Below are positions 53,563 to 63,302 of a DNA stretch of 64,000 bases, in pieces; the first letter of the stretch is position 1, and the number at the start of each line of letters is the position of its first letter. The translations under genes and the position numbers were made by a program. Below the pieces are notes generated by a model. The model did no database searches. It had not been told where the DNA came from and was given only the letters and a program-made list of their open reading frames with translations. The stretch is from Blastopirellula marina (GTDB taxonomy: Bacteria > Planctomycetota > Planctomycetia > Pirellulales > Pirellulaceae): assembly GCF_002967715.1 (NCBI RefSeq), contig NZ_PUIA01000051.1, positions 1 to 64,000 of the forward strand. The letters are read 5' to 3'.

Positions 53563-53869
53563 CCCCTTCATTTCCCGGGGTCGTTGACGATTCGCCGGTA
53601 ATCAGCTATCCTCATCAGCTTCCCTCCCCCTCACTTTGTAGACCTGGGGGAGCACCAAGAACTAGGGAGGCTCCTATTACGTGGGTAGCCGGCCACGTCT
53701 TGGTCGTTCAACCGCGACGAATTCTCCGAAAACTGTGCGGGAAGTGAGGTTTTCGGAATCGAGAGTCGCTGCGGGACAGGTATCGCTTCCACTAATTGGT
53801 ATGGCGCCAATCTAGAGCCTGAAACGTCCGAATGTCGTTGCAATCCCTTACCAGAAAGGATTTTACGCC
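53563..53869 (+). other. Structured leader region upstream of rpsB
   Basis: About 307 bases with no gene. Visible pairing: ACCAAG (53654-53659) with CTTGGT (53699-53704) closing a three-way junction with arms TAGG/CCTA (53663-53676) and ACGTGG/CCACGT (53679-53698), then a strong hairpin TCCGAAAAC (53725-53733) with GTTTTCGGA (53749-53757). It is placed like a ribosomal-protein leader, though no known rpsB leader motif is claimed. Confidence 0.45.
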
Positions 53870-54589
53870 ATGTCGAGCGGACAGCAATTTGTCCAGGAAC
53901 TTGTCGAATGCGGCATTCACTTCGGTCACCGCACCAGTCGGTGGAACCCGAAGATGGCTCCGTACATTTACGCCAAGAAGAACCAAATTCACATCATCGA
54001 CGTCCGCGAAACAATTCGCGGTCTTCTGCGAGCCAAGAAGTACCTGGCTCAGGTTTCCGAAGGGGGCAGCTTGGTGTTGTTCGTCGGAACCAAACGCCAA
54101 GCCGGTGCCGCGATCGAACGTGAAGCTGAACGCTGCGGCATGCCGTTCATCAACGAACGCTGGCTCGGTGGCACGCTGACCAACTTCCGCACTATTCGTA
54201 GCCGCTTGACTCGCCTGGAAGAGCTGGAACGGATCATCGAAGGTGACGAACTGGCGAAGTACTCGAAGAAGATGCAGTCGTCGCTGCAACGCGAATACCG
54301 CAAGATGTACCGCAACCTAAACGGTCTGCGTACGATGAATCGCCTGCCAGAAGCCCTGGTGATCGTCGACCCGAAGAAAGAAAAGAACGCCATCAAGGAA
54401 GCTCAATCGCTGGGCATCACGACGGTGGCTCTGACCGATACCGACTGCGATCCGGATCAAGTCGACCTGCCGATCCCAGGCAACGACGACGGTATCCGTT
54501 CGATCGAAATGTTCCTGAAGCTGATGGCCGACGCCGCCATCGATGGCAAGCATCACGCTGCCCAGCAAACGGAACAAGCAGCTAAGTAA
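53870..54589 (+). CDS. rpsB: 30S ribosomal protein S2
   Basis: A 239-residue S2: [75 protein letters not shown] and the [19 protein letters not shown] segment are typical. It heads the rpsB-tsf-pyrH-frr cluster. The ATG follows AAAGGA. Confidence 0.98.
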   Translation: MSSGQQFVQELVECGIHFGHRTSRWNPKMAPYIYAKKNQIHIIDVRETIRGLLRAKKYLAQVSEGGSLVLFVGTKRQAGAAIEREAERCGMPFINERWLGGTLTNFRTIRSRLTRLEELERIIEGDELAKYSKKMQSSLQREYRKMYRNLNGLRTMNRLPEALVIVDPKKEKNAIKEAQSLGITTVALTDTDCDPDQVDLPIPGNDDGIRSIEMFLKLMADAAIDGKHHAAQQTEQAAK

Positions 54590-54608
54590 GCTGCTTTGGG
54601 CTATGGGT

Positions 54609-54676
54609 CCCTCGGTGAACCTGGAAGGATGATGTAATCTCCTTCAAATGTTAACCGAATCGGTATTCGCCGAGGG
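54609..54676 (+). other. Candidate structured RNA between rpsB and tsf
   Basis: CCCTCGGTGAA (54609-54619) pairs over 11 bp, including one G-U, with TTCGCCGAGGG (54666-54676). Inside, GAAGGA (54624-54629) pairs with TCCTTC (54640-54645). It may attenuate or autoregulate tsf. No T tract follows, so it is not a simple terminator. Confidence 0.45.
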
Positions 54677-54756
54677 AAACCCGCAGCGGTAGAATTTTTT
54701 ACGTATAGCTCCTAGTATTTCTTGAGCGACTAAATTCGAGCATTGGAGATAAGACG

Positions 54757-55620
54757 ATGACGGCAATCACCGCCGGAGCGGTCATGGCACTTCGCGAAAA
54801 GACCGGCCTTCCTATGATGGAATGCAAAAAGGCCCTCACTGAGTCGAATGGCGACGAAGAAAAGGCGATCCTGTGGCTTCGCGAAAATGGTAAGGTCAAG
54901 CAGTTGAACCGCACTGATCGCACCACGGAATTCGGCCGCGTCGGCATTTACACCGACGGCGAAAAGGGTGCCATGGTTGAATTCAAGTGCGAAAGCGCTC
55001 CGGTTACTCAGTTGGAAGAGTTCATCGCGCTGGCCAACGACTTGGCCAAGGTTTACGCCGAAACTCCAAGCGTCACCACCGCCGAAGAGCTGTTGGCCCA
55101 ACCTTCGACCATCAAGCCAGGCACGACGCTGGGTGACTTGAAAGACGACATGTTTAACCGCATCCGCGAAGTCTTCAACGTGGGCCGTATGGTCCGTGTC
55201 GAAGGTGCCACCGGCGGTTACAGCCACAACTCGAGTACTGTGAGCGGTGTTTTGGTGCACGTCGAAGGAAACAATGCCGAAGCTGTCAAGGACGTCGCCA
55301 TGCACATCGCTGCGATGAGCCCTTCGGTTTTGAGCAAGGAAGACATCGACCCTGCCCTTGCGGACAAGGAACGATCTATCCTCAAAGCTGCTGCCATGAA
55401 CGAAGATTCGAGCAAGCCTGAAAACATCATCGACAAGATGGTGGAAGGCCGCATGCGTAACTTCTACGCCCAGGTCGCCCTGCTCGAACAGCCGTTCGTC
55501 AAAGAACCTAAGCAAACCGTCAGCAAGTATGCTGAGGAAAATGGCGTGAAGATCCTGAACTTCACCCACTGGGTCATCGGCGACGACGCTGCTCCTTCCG
55601 CGGAAAGCAGCGAAGGCTAA
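54757..55620 (+). CDS. tsf: Translation elongation factor Ts
   Basis: A 287-residue guanine nucleotide exchange factor for EF-Tu. The start (ALREKTGLPMMECKKALTES) is the conserved UBA-type domain, followed by GDEEKAILWLRENG and then GAMVEFKCESAPVTQ. A later segment AMHIAAMSPSVLSKEDIDP and the end KYAEENGVKILNFTHWVIG complete the family match. It is followed by a strong terminator. Confidence 0.97.
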   Translation: MTAITAGAVMALREKTGLPMMECKKALTESNGDEEKAILWLRENGKVKQLNRTDRTTEFGRVGIYTDGEKGAMVEFKCESAPVTQLEEFIALANDLAKVYAETPSVTTAEELLAQPSTIKPGTTLGDLKDDMFNRIREVFNVGRMVRVEGATGGYSHNSSTVSGVLVHVEGNNAEAVKDVAMHIAAMSPSVLSKEDIDPALADKERSILKAAAMNEDSSKPENIIDKMVEGRMRNFYAQVALLEQPFVKEPKQTVSKYAEENGVKILNFTHWVIGDDAAPSAESSEG

Positions 55621-55647
55621 TTCGGATTCAGTTCGAGTAACGCAAAT

Positions 55648-55684
55648 AAAAAATCCCTCGGCAATTTCTGCCGAGGGATTTTTT
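55648..55684 (+). terminator. Terminator after tsf
   Basis: A 16-bp perfect stem (55648-55663 with 55669-55684; core ATCCCTCGGCA and TGCCGAGGGAT) with a 5-base loop, flanked by A and T tracts, about 30 bases after the tsf stop. Confidence 0.95.
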
Positions 55685-55777
55685 ATGCGCGGCGTTCTCC
55701 TGCACACCGTTGGCAATCTCGGTTAAAATCTCCCCAATCCCAATACTTGCCACGCTTGCCCTGAGGAAGGCTCAACC

Positions 55778-56524
55778 ATGCCGGAAACGCCTGAGAACCA
55801 CACCACCAAGTACAAACGGATCATCCTCAAACTTTCTGGTGAGAGCTTTTCGCGAGCCGGCGAACGAGGGATCGCTATGGACGAAGTGGTCAGCATTTCG
55901 CAGCAAATCCGGCAAGCTGCAGCGGTTGGCTGCCAAATTGCCGTCGTCATTGGAGGAGGTAATATCCTTCGCGGCGGACAGTTCAAAAACGAAAGCGCTT
56001 CGATCCAAGAAGCTACGGCCCACTACATGGGCATGCTCGCTACTGTGATCAATGGCCTGGCCCTGCAAGACGCGTTGGAAAGCCTTGGCATGTCCACACG
56101 ATTGATGACCGCCATTCATATGCACGGTGTCGCCGAACCTTACATCCGCCGTAAGGCATCCCGTCACCTGGAAAAGGGGCGGATCGTTATTCTGGCCGCA
56201 GGCACCGGCAGCCCGTTTGTCACCACCGACACGGCAGCCGCCCAACGGGCCTTGGAACTGGAAGCCGATATCCTGATGAAGGCCACTCGGGTCGATGGCG
56301 TCTACAGTGACGACCCCGAAAAGAATCCACACGCCGTCTTCTACCGCACGCTGGGCTTCGACAAGGTTGTCGCAGAAAACCTGCGTGTGATGGATGGCAC
56401 GGCGATTAGCCAGTGTCGTGAGCACGGCATGCCGATCCTTGTGTTCAACTACAAGGTGGACGGCAATATCCAGAAGGCGGTCCGCGGAGAACAGGTCGGA
56501 ACGCTGATCGATCCGAATCTGTAA
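55778..56524 (+). CDS. pyrH: UMP kinase
   Basis: A 248-residue uridylate kinase of the amino acid kinase superfamily, making UDP from [22 protein letters not shown] is the N-terminal ATP-binding segment, [30 protein letters not shown] and [20 protein letters not shown] are all typical. It starts at an ATG after the terminator, so it may have its own promoter while still being in the usual rpsB-tsf-pyrH-frr order. Confidence 0.97.
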   Translation: MPETPENHTTKYKRIILKLSGESFSRAGERGIAMDEVVSISQQIRQAAAVGCQIAVVIGGGNILRGGQFKNESASIQEATAHYMGMLATVINGLALQDALESLGMSTRLMTAIHMHGVAEPYIRRKASRHLEKGRIVILAAGTGSPFVTTDTAAAQRALELEADILMKATRVDGVYSDDPEKNPHAVFYRTLGFDKVVAENLRVMDGTAISQCREHGMPILVFNYKVDGNIQKAVRGEQVGTLIDPNL

Positions 56525-56614
56525 AACGAAGCCGTTCCAAGATTGCCTCGCCTCGAACGAATGACACGTCATCGAAGGTATTTTACATGATGATGTTTTG
56601 GGAGGGCTTGTGCC

Positions 56615-57112
56615 GTGGATCGTTCGCGATTCCCAGCCAAAATCGACTGGGGAATATCCTTGCTGATCGCTGGACTGGCGATACTATGCTGCGGCCAGGG
56701 CATCGTCTGTTTCTTCCTTCCCCCACCCACGTACATCAGTGGGGTTCTGCTGCTACTGACCGGCGCACTGCTGCAATCGATCTGGATGTGGACCTACTAC
56801 ACGATTGACAAACAGTACGTGCACGTTCAGTGTGGCCCCATCTGGTGGACGATCCCTCTTGCGGACATTTACGGTATCGAGAAAACGTCCAGCATTTGGC
56901 TCATGATGGGAGGCCCTCATCTGCGACTTGCTCTCTCGCAACAAGGGCTAATGATTCGTTACCACCGTCATCCCGGACAGAAATGGTTTGGGCTTTTCGA
57001 TCCTGCCGTACTCATTTCACCCGTCGATCGAGATCGATTCCTGGAAGCCATCAAGTCCGCTCGCCCTGATCTGGTGCTAACGGAAAAAGGAAATCTACGG
57101 CTTGAAGAGTAG
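56615..57112 (+). CDS. Membrane-anchored PH-like (bPH) domain protein, unknown
   Basis: A 165-residue protein starting at a GTG, with GGGAGGG upstream. Two hydrophobic segments lie near residues 14-35 and 40-58, followed by a bacterial PH-type domain: YYTIDKQYVHVQCGPIWWTI and PLADIYGIEKTSS. The domain is often found in unassigned bacterial envelope proteins. It sits between pyrH and frr. Confidence 0.7.
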   Translation: MDRSRFPAKIDWGISLLIAGLAILCCGQGIVCFFLPPPTYISGVLLLLTGALLQSIWMWTYYTIDKQYVHVQCGPIWWTIPLADIYGIEKTSSIWLMMGGPHLRLALSQQGLMIRYHRHPGQKWFGLFDPAVLISPVDRDRFLEAIKSARPDLVLTEKGNLRLEE

Positions 57113-57234
57113 TCTTGCCTGACGGGTCGTTATCTTTTCACGCTCGGGTCCGTGGTGTAGGTTATTCTCGGAGGCATGCGCACGCCTCAAACGTCAGTTA
57201 GCGAGGATCATTCCTGCGATAAAGGTTAACAAAG

Positions 57235-57795
57235 ATGAACGCGGAACAAATTTCGGAAGACGCTACGCAGCGTATGGAAAAAGCGATCGACGTCTTGAAG
57301 AACGGCCTCAGCGGCGTTCGTACCGGTCGTGCGACCCCAGGTCTGGTCGACTCGCTGCGAGTCGAAGTGTACGGATCGCTTCAACCCATCAAGCAGATCG
57401 CTTCGGTGAGCGTTCCCGAGCCTAGCCAGCTTTTGATCCGTCCTTACGATGCTGGTGCCATCAAAGACATTGAAAAGGCGATTGTCGCCAGCGATCTGGG
57501 AATGGCACCACAGAGCGATGGCCGCGTGATCCGCTTGAACGTTCCGCCTCTGTCGACCGAAGTTCGCAAGAAGCTCGTTTCGCGTATCAAGGAACTTGCC
57601 GAAGAATCACGAGTTTCGATTCGCAACATCCGCCGCGATGCCAACAAGGCTGCCGATACCGCGGAAAAGGATAAGACGATCAGCGAAGACATCCGCGACG
57701 ACATCAAAGACAGCGTCCAGGAATTGACCAAAAAGTACGAAGACCAGGTCAACGAGATGGCCAAGACCAAAGAGAAGGATGTGATGGAAGACTAA
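57235..57795 (+). CDS. frr: Ribosome recycling factor
   Basis: A 186-residue RRF: MEKAIDVLKNGLSGVRTGRA, VEVYGSLQPIKQIASVSVPE, PSQLLIRPYDAGAIKDIEKA and DIRDDIKDSVQELTKKYED. It frees ribosomes after termination together with EF-G. It is separated from pyrH by the PH-domain gene and followed by a terminator. Confidence 0.98.
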   Translation: MNAEQISEDATQRMEKAIDVLKNGLSGVRTGRATPGLVDSLRVEVYGSLQPIKQIASVSVPEPSQLLIRPYDAGAIKDIEKAIVASDLGMAPQSDGRVIRLNVPPLSTEVRKKLVSRIKELAEESRVSIRNIRRDANKAADTAEKDKTISEDIRDDIKDSVQELTKKYEDQVNEMAKTKEKDVMED

Positions 57796-57837
57796 GCCTG
57801 AAGAAAATTCAGTGCACAGCTTTCAGCAGAGAAAACC

Positions 57838-57870
57838 AAGACGGTACGGCAGCCTGTGTCGTACCGTCTT
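57838..57870 (+). terminator. Terminator after frr
   Basis: An 11-bp stem (AAGACGGTACG at 57838-57848, CGTACCGTCTT at 57860-57870) with an 11-base loop followed by TT-rich sequence, 43 bases after the frr stop. Confidence 0.9.
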
Positions 57871-58045
57871 TTATTTGCTAGCACTTGAAGCCGAGGCCTT
57901 ATCTCTGCGAGTACTACCCCAATCGAATCGATCTTGACCCGGTCCTGGCATTCTTCTTATATTCCGCTGCCCGAACCTTATGGTATCGGTAATTCGAACA
58001 CCTCTCCTTGAGAAAATCTTGCAGAAAATTTTTGGAGCAAGCGGA

Positions 58046-59980
58046 ATGACTGGCAAGGATGCTACTCGCCGACTTCCCCTGGGTAAGTCCTGGGTTCTGG
58101 CAGCTGTCGGATTTGTTGTTTTGATCGGTGGAGTCGTCGCCTGGCGACAAGTCACCGGTGGCCCGCAAACTGCGGAAGCTCAAGCCCCTGTCCAACAACG
58201 ACAGGCAGCCCCAGTGCGTCAAACGGCTTCTGGGCCGTTGGCAGCTCCGGCTGAAGAAGTGGCGGCACCAACGCGGACCGCTCAAAAGATCCAAACGGTC
58301 GCGGTTGTCAATCGCGAACCAATCTCACGCGACACCCTGGCCGACGAAGCACTTCGCCGACATGGTGAAGAAGTGCTGGAAAGCCTTCTCAACCGTCACC
58401 TGATCTCGATGGCTTGCCAACAAAAGGGCATTCAGATCACCGAGGCGGACATCGATAACGAAATTAACAACATTGCCAAGAAGTTTGGCCTGTCGGTCGA
58501 TCGCTGGTTGGGTCTTCTCAAAGAAGAACGCAATGTTACGCCGGGTCAGTACCGCCGCGAAATCATCTGGCCAACGCTGGCTCTTCGCAAGTTGGCTGAG
58601 AGTCAACTCGCTGTAAGTGACGCTGAAATCCAGATTGAATACGAAAAGAACTACGGTCCGAAAGTCAAAGTCCGCATGATTTCGCTCAGCGAACGCGGCT
58701 TGGCCGAAGAACTAAGAGCCAAGGCTGCCGCGAACCCAGATTCATTCGCTGACATGGCCAAAGACCACTCGCAAGACGTCAACAGTGCCGCTGCCCGTGG
58801 TTTGATCCCACCAATTCGGAAGCACATTGGTAACCAGGAAATCGAAAACACCGTCTTCGCGATGCAGCCTGGCGATATCTCTCCGGTGCTGTTCGTTCAA
58901 GGTCAGTACCTGATCTTCAAGTGCGAAGAGCACCTCGCGGCCGATCCGATCCCTGCGAACAGCTTGCCGGCTATTAAACAGCGTCTAGCCGACATCGTCC
59001 GCGAAAGCAAAATGCGTGATGCCGCTGGCGACATTTACGAACAGTTGCAATCGAGCGCTCAGATCGTGAACGTGTTCAACGATCCTAGCAAGTCGTCGCA
59101 AATGCCTGGCGTTGCCGCTACGCTCAACGGCCAGCCGGTTAGCATCCAGGAACTGAAGGAAGAATGCATCACCCGTCATGGCGTTGAAGTCTTGGACGGC
59201 GAGATCAATCGCAAGATCCTGCAGCAGGAACTGACCCGTCGTCAACTTTCCGTATCGGAAGCGGATCTCGAAGCAGAAATCGTCCGTGCTGCTGACTCGT
59301 TTGGCTTCCTCACCAAGGAAGGCAAGCCTGACATGGAAGCCTGGTTGAAGCAGGTCACCCAAGAGCAAGGCGTTTCGGTCGAACTATACGTTCGCGACGC
59401 TGTCTGGCCAACGGTCGCCTTGAAGAAGCTTGTGGACAACAAAGTCCAAATCACCGACGAAGACATCACCAAGGGTTTTGCTGCCAACTACGGCGAAAGA
59501 GCCCAAGTTCTGGCCGTCGTCCTGGATAGCCAACGCCGTGCTCAGGAAGTCTGGGAAATGGCTCGCCGCAACCCAACCGAACAGTTCTTCGGCGAACTGG
59601 CCCGTCAGTACTCGATCGAACCTGTCTCGAAGAACAACGATGGTCAGGTTCCACCGATTCGCCAGAACGGTGGGCAACCAACCATCGAAAAGGAAGCGTT
59701 CAATCTGCAGCCAGGCGAGATCTCTGGCATCATCGCTACCGGCAATCAGTACGTCATTCTGTACAGTCTTGGCCTTACCAAGCCGCTGATTAACAGTGTC
59801 GAAGACGTCCGCGATGAATTGGTGAAAGAACTGCACGAAAAGAAACTGCGATTGGCAATGGCCGAGGAATTCGAGCGACTGCGTGACAACGCCCAGATCG
59901 ATAACTTCCTGGCCAATACCACTCAGGCCGGCAAGGCCTACGATTCGGCTGTACGCCAGCAGATGCAGCAGCGAAAGTAA
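58046..59980 (+). CDS. Membrane-anchored tandem parvulin-type peptidyl-prolyl isomerase
   Basis: A 644-residue protein with an N-terminal membrane anchor (WVLAAVGFVVLIGGVVAW near residues 16-33) and an internally duplicated SurA/PrsA-like layout. Each half opens with a chaperone helix (VAVVNREPISRDTLADEALR and AATLNGQPVSIQELKEECIT) and ends with a parvulin domain (around FADMAKDHSQDVNSAAARG and FFGELARQYSIEPVSKNNDG, each followed by an LQPGEIS- or MQPGDIS-type strand). It probably assists folding of exported proteins. The frame is open to 57980; the ATG at 58046 follows GGAG. Confidence 0.85.
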   Translation: MTGKDATRRLPLGKSWVLAAVGFVVLIGGVVAWRQVTGGPQTAEAQAPVQQRQAAPVRQTASGPLAAPAEEVAAPTRTAQKIQTVAVVNREPISRDTLADEALRRHGEEVLESLLNRHLISMACQQKGIQITEADIDNEINNIAKKFGLSVDRWLGLLKEERNVTPGQYRREIIWPTLALRKLAESQLAVSDAEIQIEYEKNYGPKVKVRMISLSERGLAEELRAKAAANPDSFADMAKDHSQDVNSAAARGLIPPIRKHIGNQEIENTVFAMQPGDISPVLFVQGQYLIFKCEEHLAADPIPANSLPAIKQRLADIVRESKMRDAAGDIYEQLQSSAQIVNVFNDPSKSSQMPGVAATLNGQPVSIQELKEECITRHGVEVLDGEINRKILQQELTRRQLSVSEADLEAEIVRAADSFGFLTKEGKPDMEAWLKQVTQEQGVSVELYVRDAVWPTVALKKLVDNKVQITDEDITKGFAANYGERAQVLAVVLDSQRRAQEVWEMARRNPTEQFFGELARQYSIEPVSKNNDGQVPPIRQNGGQPTIEKEAFNLQPGEISGIIATGNQYVILYSLGLTKPLINSVEDVRDELVKELHEKKLRLAMAEEFERLRDNAQIDNFLANTTQAGKAYDSAVRQQMQQRK

Positions 59981-60020
59981 AACCGATCTGGCCTGATCGG
60001 CACGATGAGTCAACAAACCA

Positions 60021-60051
60021 AAAGGACCGTACAAAAGTACGGTCCTTTTTT
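60021..60051 (+). terminator. Terminator after the PPIase gene
   Basis: A 12-bp stem (AAAGGACCGTAC at 60021-60032, GTACGGTCCTTT at 60037-60048) with an AAAA loop and a T tract, 40 bases after the stop. Confidence 0.93.
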
Positions 60052-60180
60052 CGTTGCCCCTTTGTAGCAAGGATTCTGGATGAATTATCTGGCCAAATAT
60101 CGTATTGTTAAAAGATAGGCCCCCATCCTGGGCATGCAGTTACCCACCCCTTAACGCTTGTCCGTCTCAGTAACTCCATC

Positions 60181-61377
60181 ATGCACGAGATTCCAACCGC
60201 CAGACGCCCAGTTCAATGGGCTTCGCAATGCAACTTGCCAGCGCTGCTCATCTTGGTAGCTTTCGTTTGGCTCCTGGCCACTCCCGTTCAGAACTGCTGG
60301 GCACAGAATTCACCGCAGGGCTATCCTTTGCTGAACATGGTCCTGTTCGTTCCCTCTGATGTCCAGCCGCCACCAGGCGTTCAGCGCCGCTTCGCTCAGA
60401 TCGCGGCGATAACCGAAGATTTCTTGGTGAAGGAGATGACCAAGAACGGATACCCTCCGGCAGTGACCACCCCCTTCCCTCGCGACGACAGCGGGAACTA
60501 CAAGTTCCTCTTCATTCGTGGCGAGCACCCCATGGATAGCGGCAAGTATGACAAACCAGGCTTCCATCCCTCTGTCATCGAGGCGGCGGTAAAAAAGTAC
60601 AACCTTAGCCGGGATCGCCACATCTGGTGGATCTGGGTTTACCTGGGAGATCCACCCAAGCGGTTTTCTGACTATCGCGGAGGTGGTAACTCATTCGACG
60701 GTGGCTGGGCGATTTGCAACTACACGAACATTCCTGGCGAGCTTGACCCGAAGTTCCCATTGGCTGGCGGATTGAATCAGGACCTGACCCTCAAGGCCTG
60801 CATCCACGAACTCGGTCATGGCTTGGGGATGCCGCATTTAGGACCGATCTCTCGTGATCGTCGCGGCAATACCCTGATGGGCCCCCAGACAAAGGTTTAC
60901 CACAACAAAGTCGACGCTCGCGAAAATAAGGTCTATATGTGCGATGCGACGGCGGCCATGCTTTGGAAGCACCCAATTTTCTCAGGTAGCATTGCCCAGC
61001 GAACTCAAATGCCTAAGTTTGAATTGACCTCACTCCAAGGCGAGTTCAATCGCAACGGTCGATACCTGGAAATTACCGGAGAGCTGAACACGGACATCCC
61101 GGCCCACAGTGTCGTGGTTATCGAGGAAGCACCCCATGGAGGCGGCGATTACTTTCGAAAATCATTCGCTGGCAAGGTCGACCAGAATGGCAAGTTTCGC
61201 GTGAAAGTCTCAGAACTTGAGCGAGAACAAGGAGACCTACGCATCCTATTCTGCTTTGAAAACGGCGTGAACACTGGCGATGGGCAAGGGCACGGCGACA
61301 AAAGCGGGCTAACGAGACCATACAAGGTCACTCGTCGCGGCGTAGAACTTGTCGAACCTACTGCGGCAGGAAGTTAG
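60181..61377 (+). CDS. Secreted putative metzincin-type metalloprotease
   Basis: A 398-residue protein with a signal peptide (hydrophobic LLILVAFVWLLATPV near residue 22-36, probable cleavage after CWAQ). Near residue 214 it has HELGHGLGMPH, an exact HExxHxxGxxH zinc motif as in metzincin proteases, with TLMGPQ some 25 residues later that may be the Met-turn. Upstream is a region (IWWIWVYLGDPPKRFSDYRG) not recognised, and a beta-rich C-terminal domain follows. Proteolysis is inferred from the motif only. It overlaps the convergent OsmC gene by four bases. Confidence 0.7.
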   Translation: MHEIPTARRPVQWASQCNLPALLILVAFVWLLATPVQNCWAQNSPQGYPLLNMVLFVPSDVQPPPGVQRRFAQIAAITEDFLVKEMTKNGYPPAVTTPFPRDDSGNYKFLFIRGEHPMDSGKYDKPGFHPSVIEAAVKKYNLSRDRHIWWIWVYLGDPPKRFSDYRGGGNSFDGGWAICNYTNIPGELDPKFPLAGGLNQDLTLKACIHELGHGLGMPHLGPISRDRRGNTLMGPQTKVYHNKVDARENKVYMCDATAAMLWKHPIFSGSIAQRTQMPKFELTSLQGEFNRNGRYLEITGELNTDIPAHSVVVIEEAPHGGGDYFRKSFAGKVDQNGKFRVKVSELEREQGDLRILFCFENGVNTGDGQGHGDKSGLTRPYKVTRRGVELVEPTAAGS

Positions 61378-61838
61378 GCTCTTGGTTCGATTCGGATCTC
61401 GGATCTCACCGAATTAGCGACAAAACACAGTTCGTGGGCTTGGTGATGCATCGCATCGATTTCGTCAGAATTTGGTAAGTTTTCCCCACCAAAAACGACT
61501 TTAGGGCGAAGGGTTACCAGAGAGACCGCCGTTTTCCCCGCGCTGTTTTTGTCCATCTTGCCGTTCGGCTGATCGTCGTAGCTATCGACTAGCCAGCCAT
61601 GCTTGGCCGCCATGGCCAAAAACCAGAGCATATGGCAGCTGGAAATGGCTGCGACAAGGGCCTCTTCCGGATCGACGCCTCTCGGGTCGGACATGGGCGG
61701 GGGAAGAAAATGGGGTGACGAGGACGCTCCGATAACGGCTCCGCCGTCGAACCTCCACTCATGAGACCGACGATATTTCTTGTCGAGAAAGTTCTGATCC
61801 CCACGTTCCCAATGTACCATCGCCGAGAAGTTTTCCAT
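61374..61838 (-). CDS. OsmC/Ohr family protein
   Basis: A 154-residue OsmC-type peroxiredoxin. It has ASSSPHFLPPPMSDPRGVDP, then PEEALVAAISSCHMLWFLAM with the first active cysteine and, near the end, MHHQAHELCFVANSVRSEIR with the second. These reduce organic peroxides in characterised members. The start ATG has no strong ribosome site nearby. Confidence 0.92.
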   Translation of the reverse strand: MENFSAMVHWERGDQNFLDKKYRRSHEWRFDGGAVIGASSSPHFLPPPMSDPRGVDPEEALVAAISSCHMLWFLAMAAKHGWLVDSYDDQPNGKMDKNSAGKTAVSLVTLRPKVVFGGENLPNSDEIDAMHHQAHELCFVANSVRSEIRIEPRA

Positions 61839-62039
61839 CGCTTCCTCCTACAAGCCTAGATTCTGACGCCAAGCCGTGAACTCTTCTTACTTTCCGTTGT
61901 CCAAAGTGGGCAAGCCAGCCCGAGTCGAGTACGTCTCGCCTTGGCTTACGCGCCTGACGATTTTAGAATATGCATGCCGGTTCCCCTTACTAATTCCGGC
62001 AAATTTAACTTTCCACCACTTTGCCGAAATACGACATCC

Positions 62040-63290
62040 ATGTCCGATTCCGCTCACTCCCACGATGACCAACAAGACCCTCCATTTGAGGTTCAATTTG
62101 CGCAGCGCGTTTACCGCCTGCCTCCATACATGTTTGGGCGAATTAACGCCTTGCTGTATGACAAGCGAGTCGCCGGGAACGACGTGATCGACATGGGGAT
62201 GGGTAATCCATCGGACCCACCTGCCGATTATGTCATGGAAAAGATGTGCGAAGCCGTGAAGGACGTTCGCAACCATGGCTACAGCAAGTCCAATGGCATC
62301 CGCAACTTACGACGAGAAGTTGCGGCCAAGTACCTCAAGAAATATGGGGTTCGCCTGGATCCAGAATCCGAAGTCATGGTCTGCCTGGGTTCCAAGGAAG
62401 GCTTTTCGCATATGTGCCTGGCCATGATGGGCCCCGGCGATACGGCGATTGTTCCAGCACCTTATTTTCCCGTGCACACGTATGCCGTTGCACTGGCTTC
62501 CGGGAATGTGATTTCCCTGGACGTTGCCAACAGCGAAAAGTTCCTTTCGAATATCGCTTACACGTGCGAACACCTCTACCCGAAGCCTAAGCTTCTGATC
62601 ATTTGCTATCCGCACAATCCTTCAACCGTAACCGTGGAACCTGAGTTTTTTGTCGACGTCGTGAAGATCGCCAAAAAGTACGGCCTGATGGTGATCAGCG
62701 ACTTCGCCTATGCAGACGTTGCGTTCGATGGTTACAAGCCACCTAGCTTCCTCTCGGCTCCAGGTGCCAGCGACGTTGGCGTGGAATTCACGACGATGAG
62801 CAAAGGCTACAACATGGCTGGCTGGCGTGTCGGTTTCTGTGCCGGCAATAAAGAGATGATCCGCGGCCTGGGAACCATTAAAGGATACTACGACTACGGC
62901 ATGTTCCAGGCTATCCAAATTGCCTCGATCATCGCACTGCGTGAAGGGGACGCTGCAGTCGAAGCCCAAAGCCAGATCTACCAAAGCCGCCGAGACGCTC
63001 TGGTCGATGGTCTGACTCGCCTTGGCTGGGACGTGACACCACCCCGTGCTGGCATGTTTGTTTGGGCAAAAATCCCCGAAGAATGGCAGAAACGCATGAG
63101 CACCATGGACTTTGCCATGATGCTGCTGGAAAAGGGGGACGTAGCTGTCAGCCCTGGTAGCGGCTTCGGGCCAAGCGGCGAAGGTTATCTACGCTTGAGC
63201 CTGGTCGAGAATGAGAACCGGCTCCGTCAGGCTGTCCGCCAGATCAAGGGATGCCTTAAAGAGGCTGAAGCAGAATCGGTTACGGCTTAA
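62040..63290 (+). CDS. Class I/II PLP-dependent aminotransferase (AlaC/DapL-like)
   Basis: A 416-residue aspartate-aminotransferase-fold enzyme. [53 protein letters not shown], and the PLP-lysine segment [20 protein letters not shown] are clear, with [20 protein letters not shown] for the PLP phosphate and N-type contacts. It resembles alanine aminotransferase AlaC or LL-diaminopimelate aminotransferase; the second role is plausible for planctomycete lysine synthesis but cannot be told from sequence. The frame is open to 61941; the ATG at 62040 is the family-like start. Confidence 0.9.
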   Translation: MSDSAHSHDDQQDPPFEVQFAQRVYRLPPYMFGRINALLYDKRVAGNDVIDMGMGNPSDPPADYVMEKMCEAVKDVRNHGYSKSNGIRNLRREVAAKYLKKYGVRLDPESEVMVCLGSKEGFSHMCLAMMGPGDTAIVPAPYFPVHTYAVALASGNVISLDVANSEKFLSNIAYTCEHLYPKPKLLIICYPHNPSTVTVEPEFFVDVVKIAKKYGLMVISDFAYADVAFDGYKPPSFLSAPGASDVGVEFTTMSKGYNMAGWRVGFCAGNKEMIRGLGTIKGYYDYGMFQAIQIASIIALREGDAAVEAQSQIYQSRRDALVDGLTRLGWDVTPPRAGMFVWAKIPEEWQKRMSTMDFAMMLLEKGDVAVSPGSGFGPSGEGYLRLSLVENENRLRQAVRQIKGCLKEAEAESVTA

Positions 63291-63302
63291 GTGTTCTAAG
63301 GT

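Noticed and set aside
54730-55716. A 328-residue frame antisense to tsf
   Set aside because: It covers the conserved tsf gene and shows no domain of its own.
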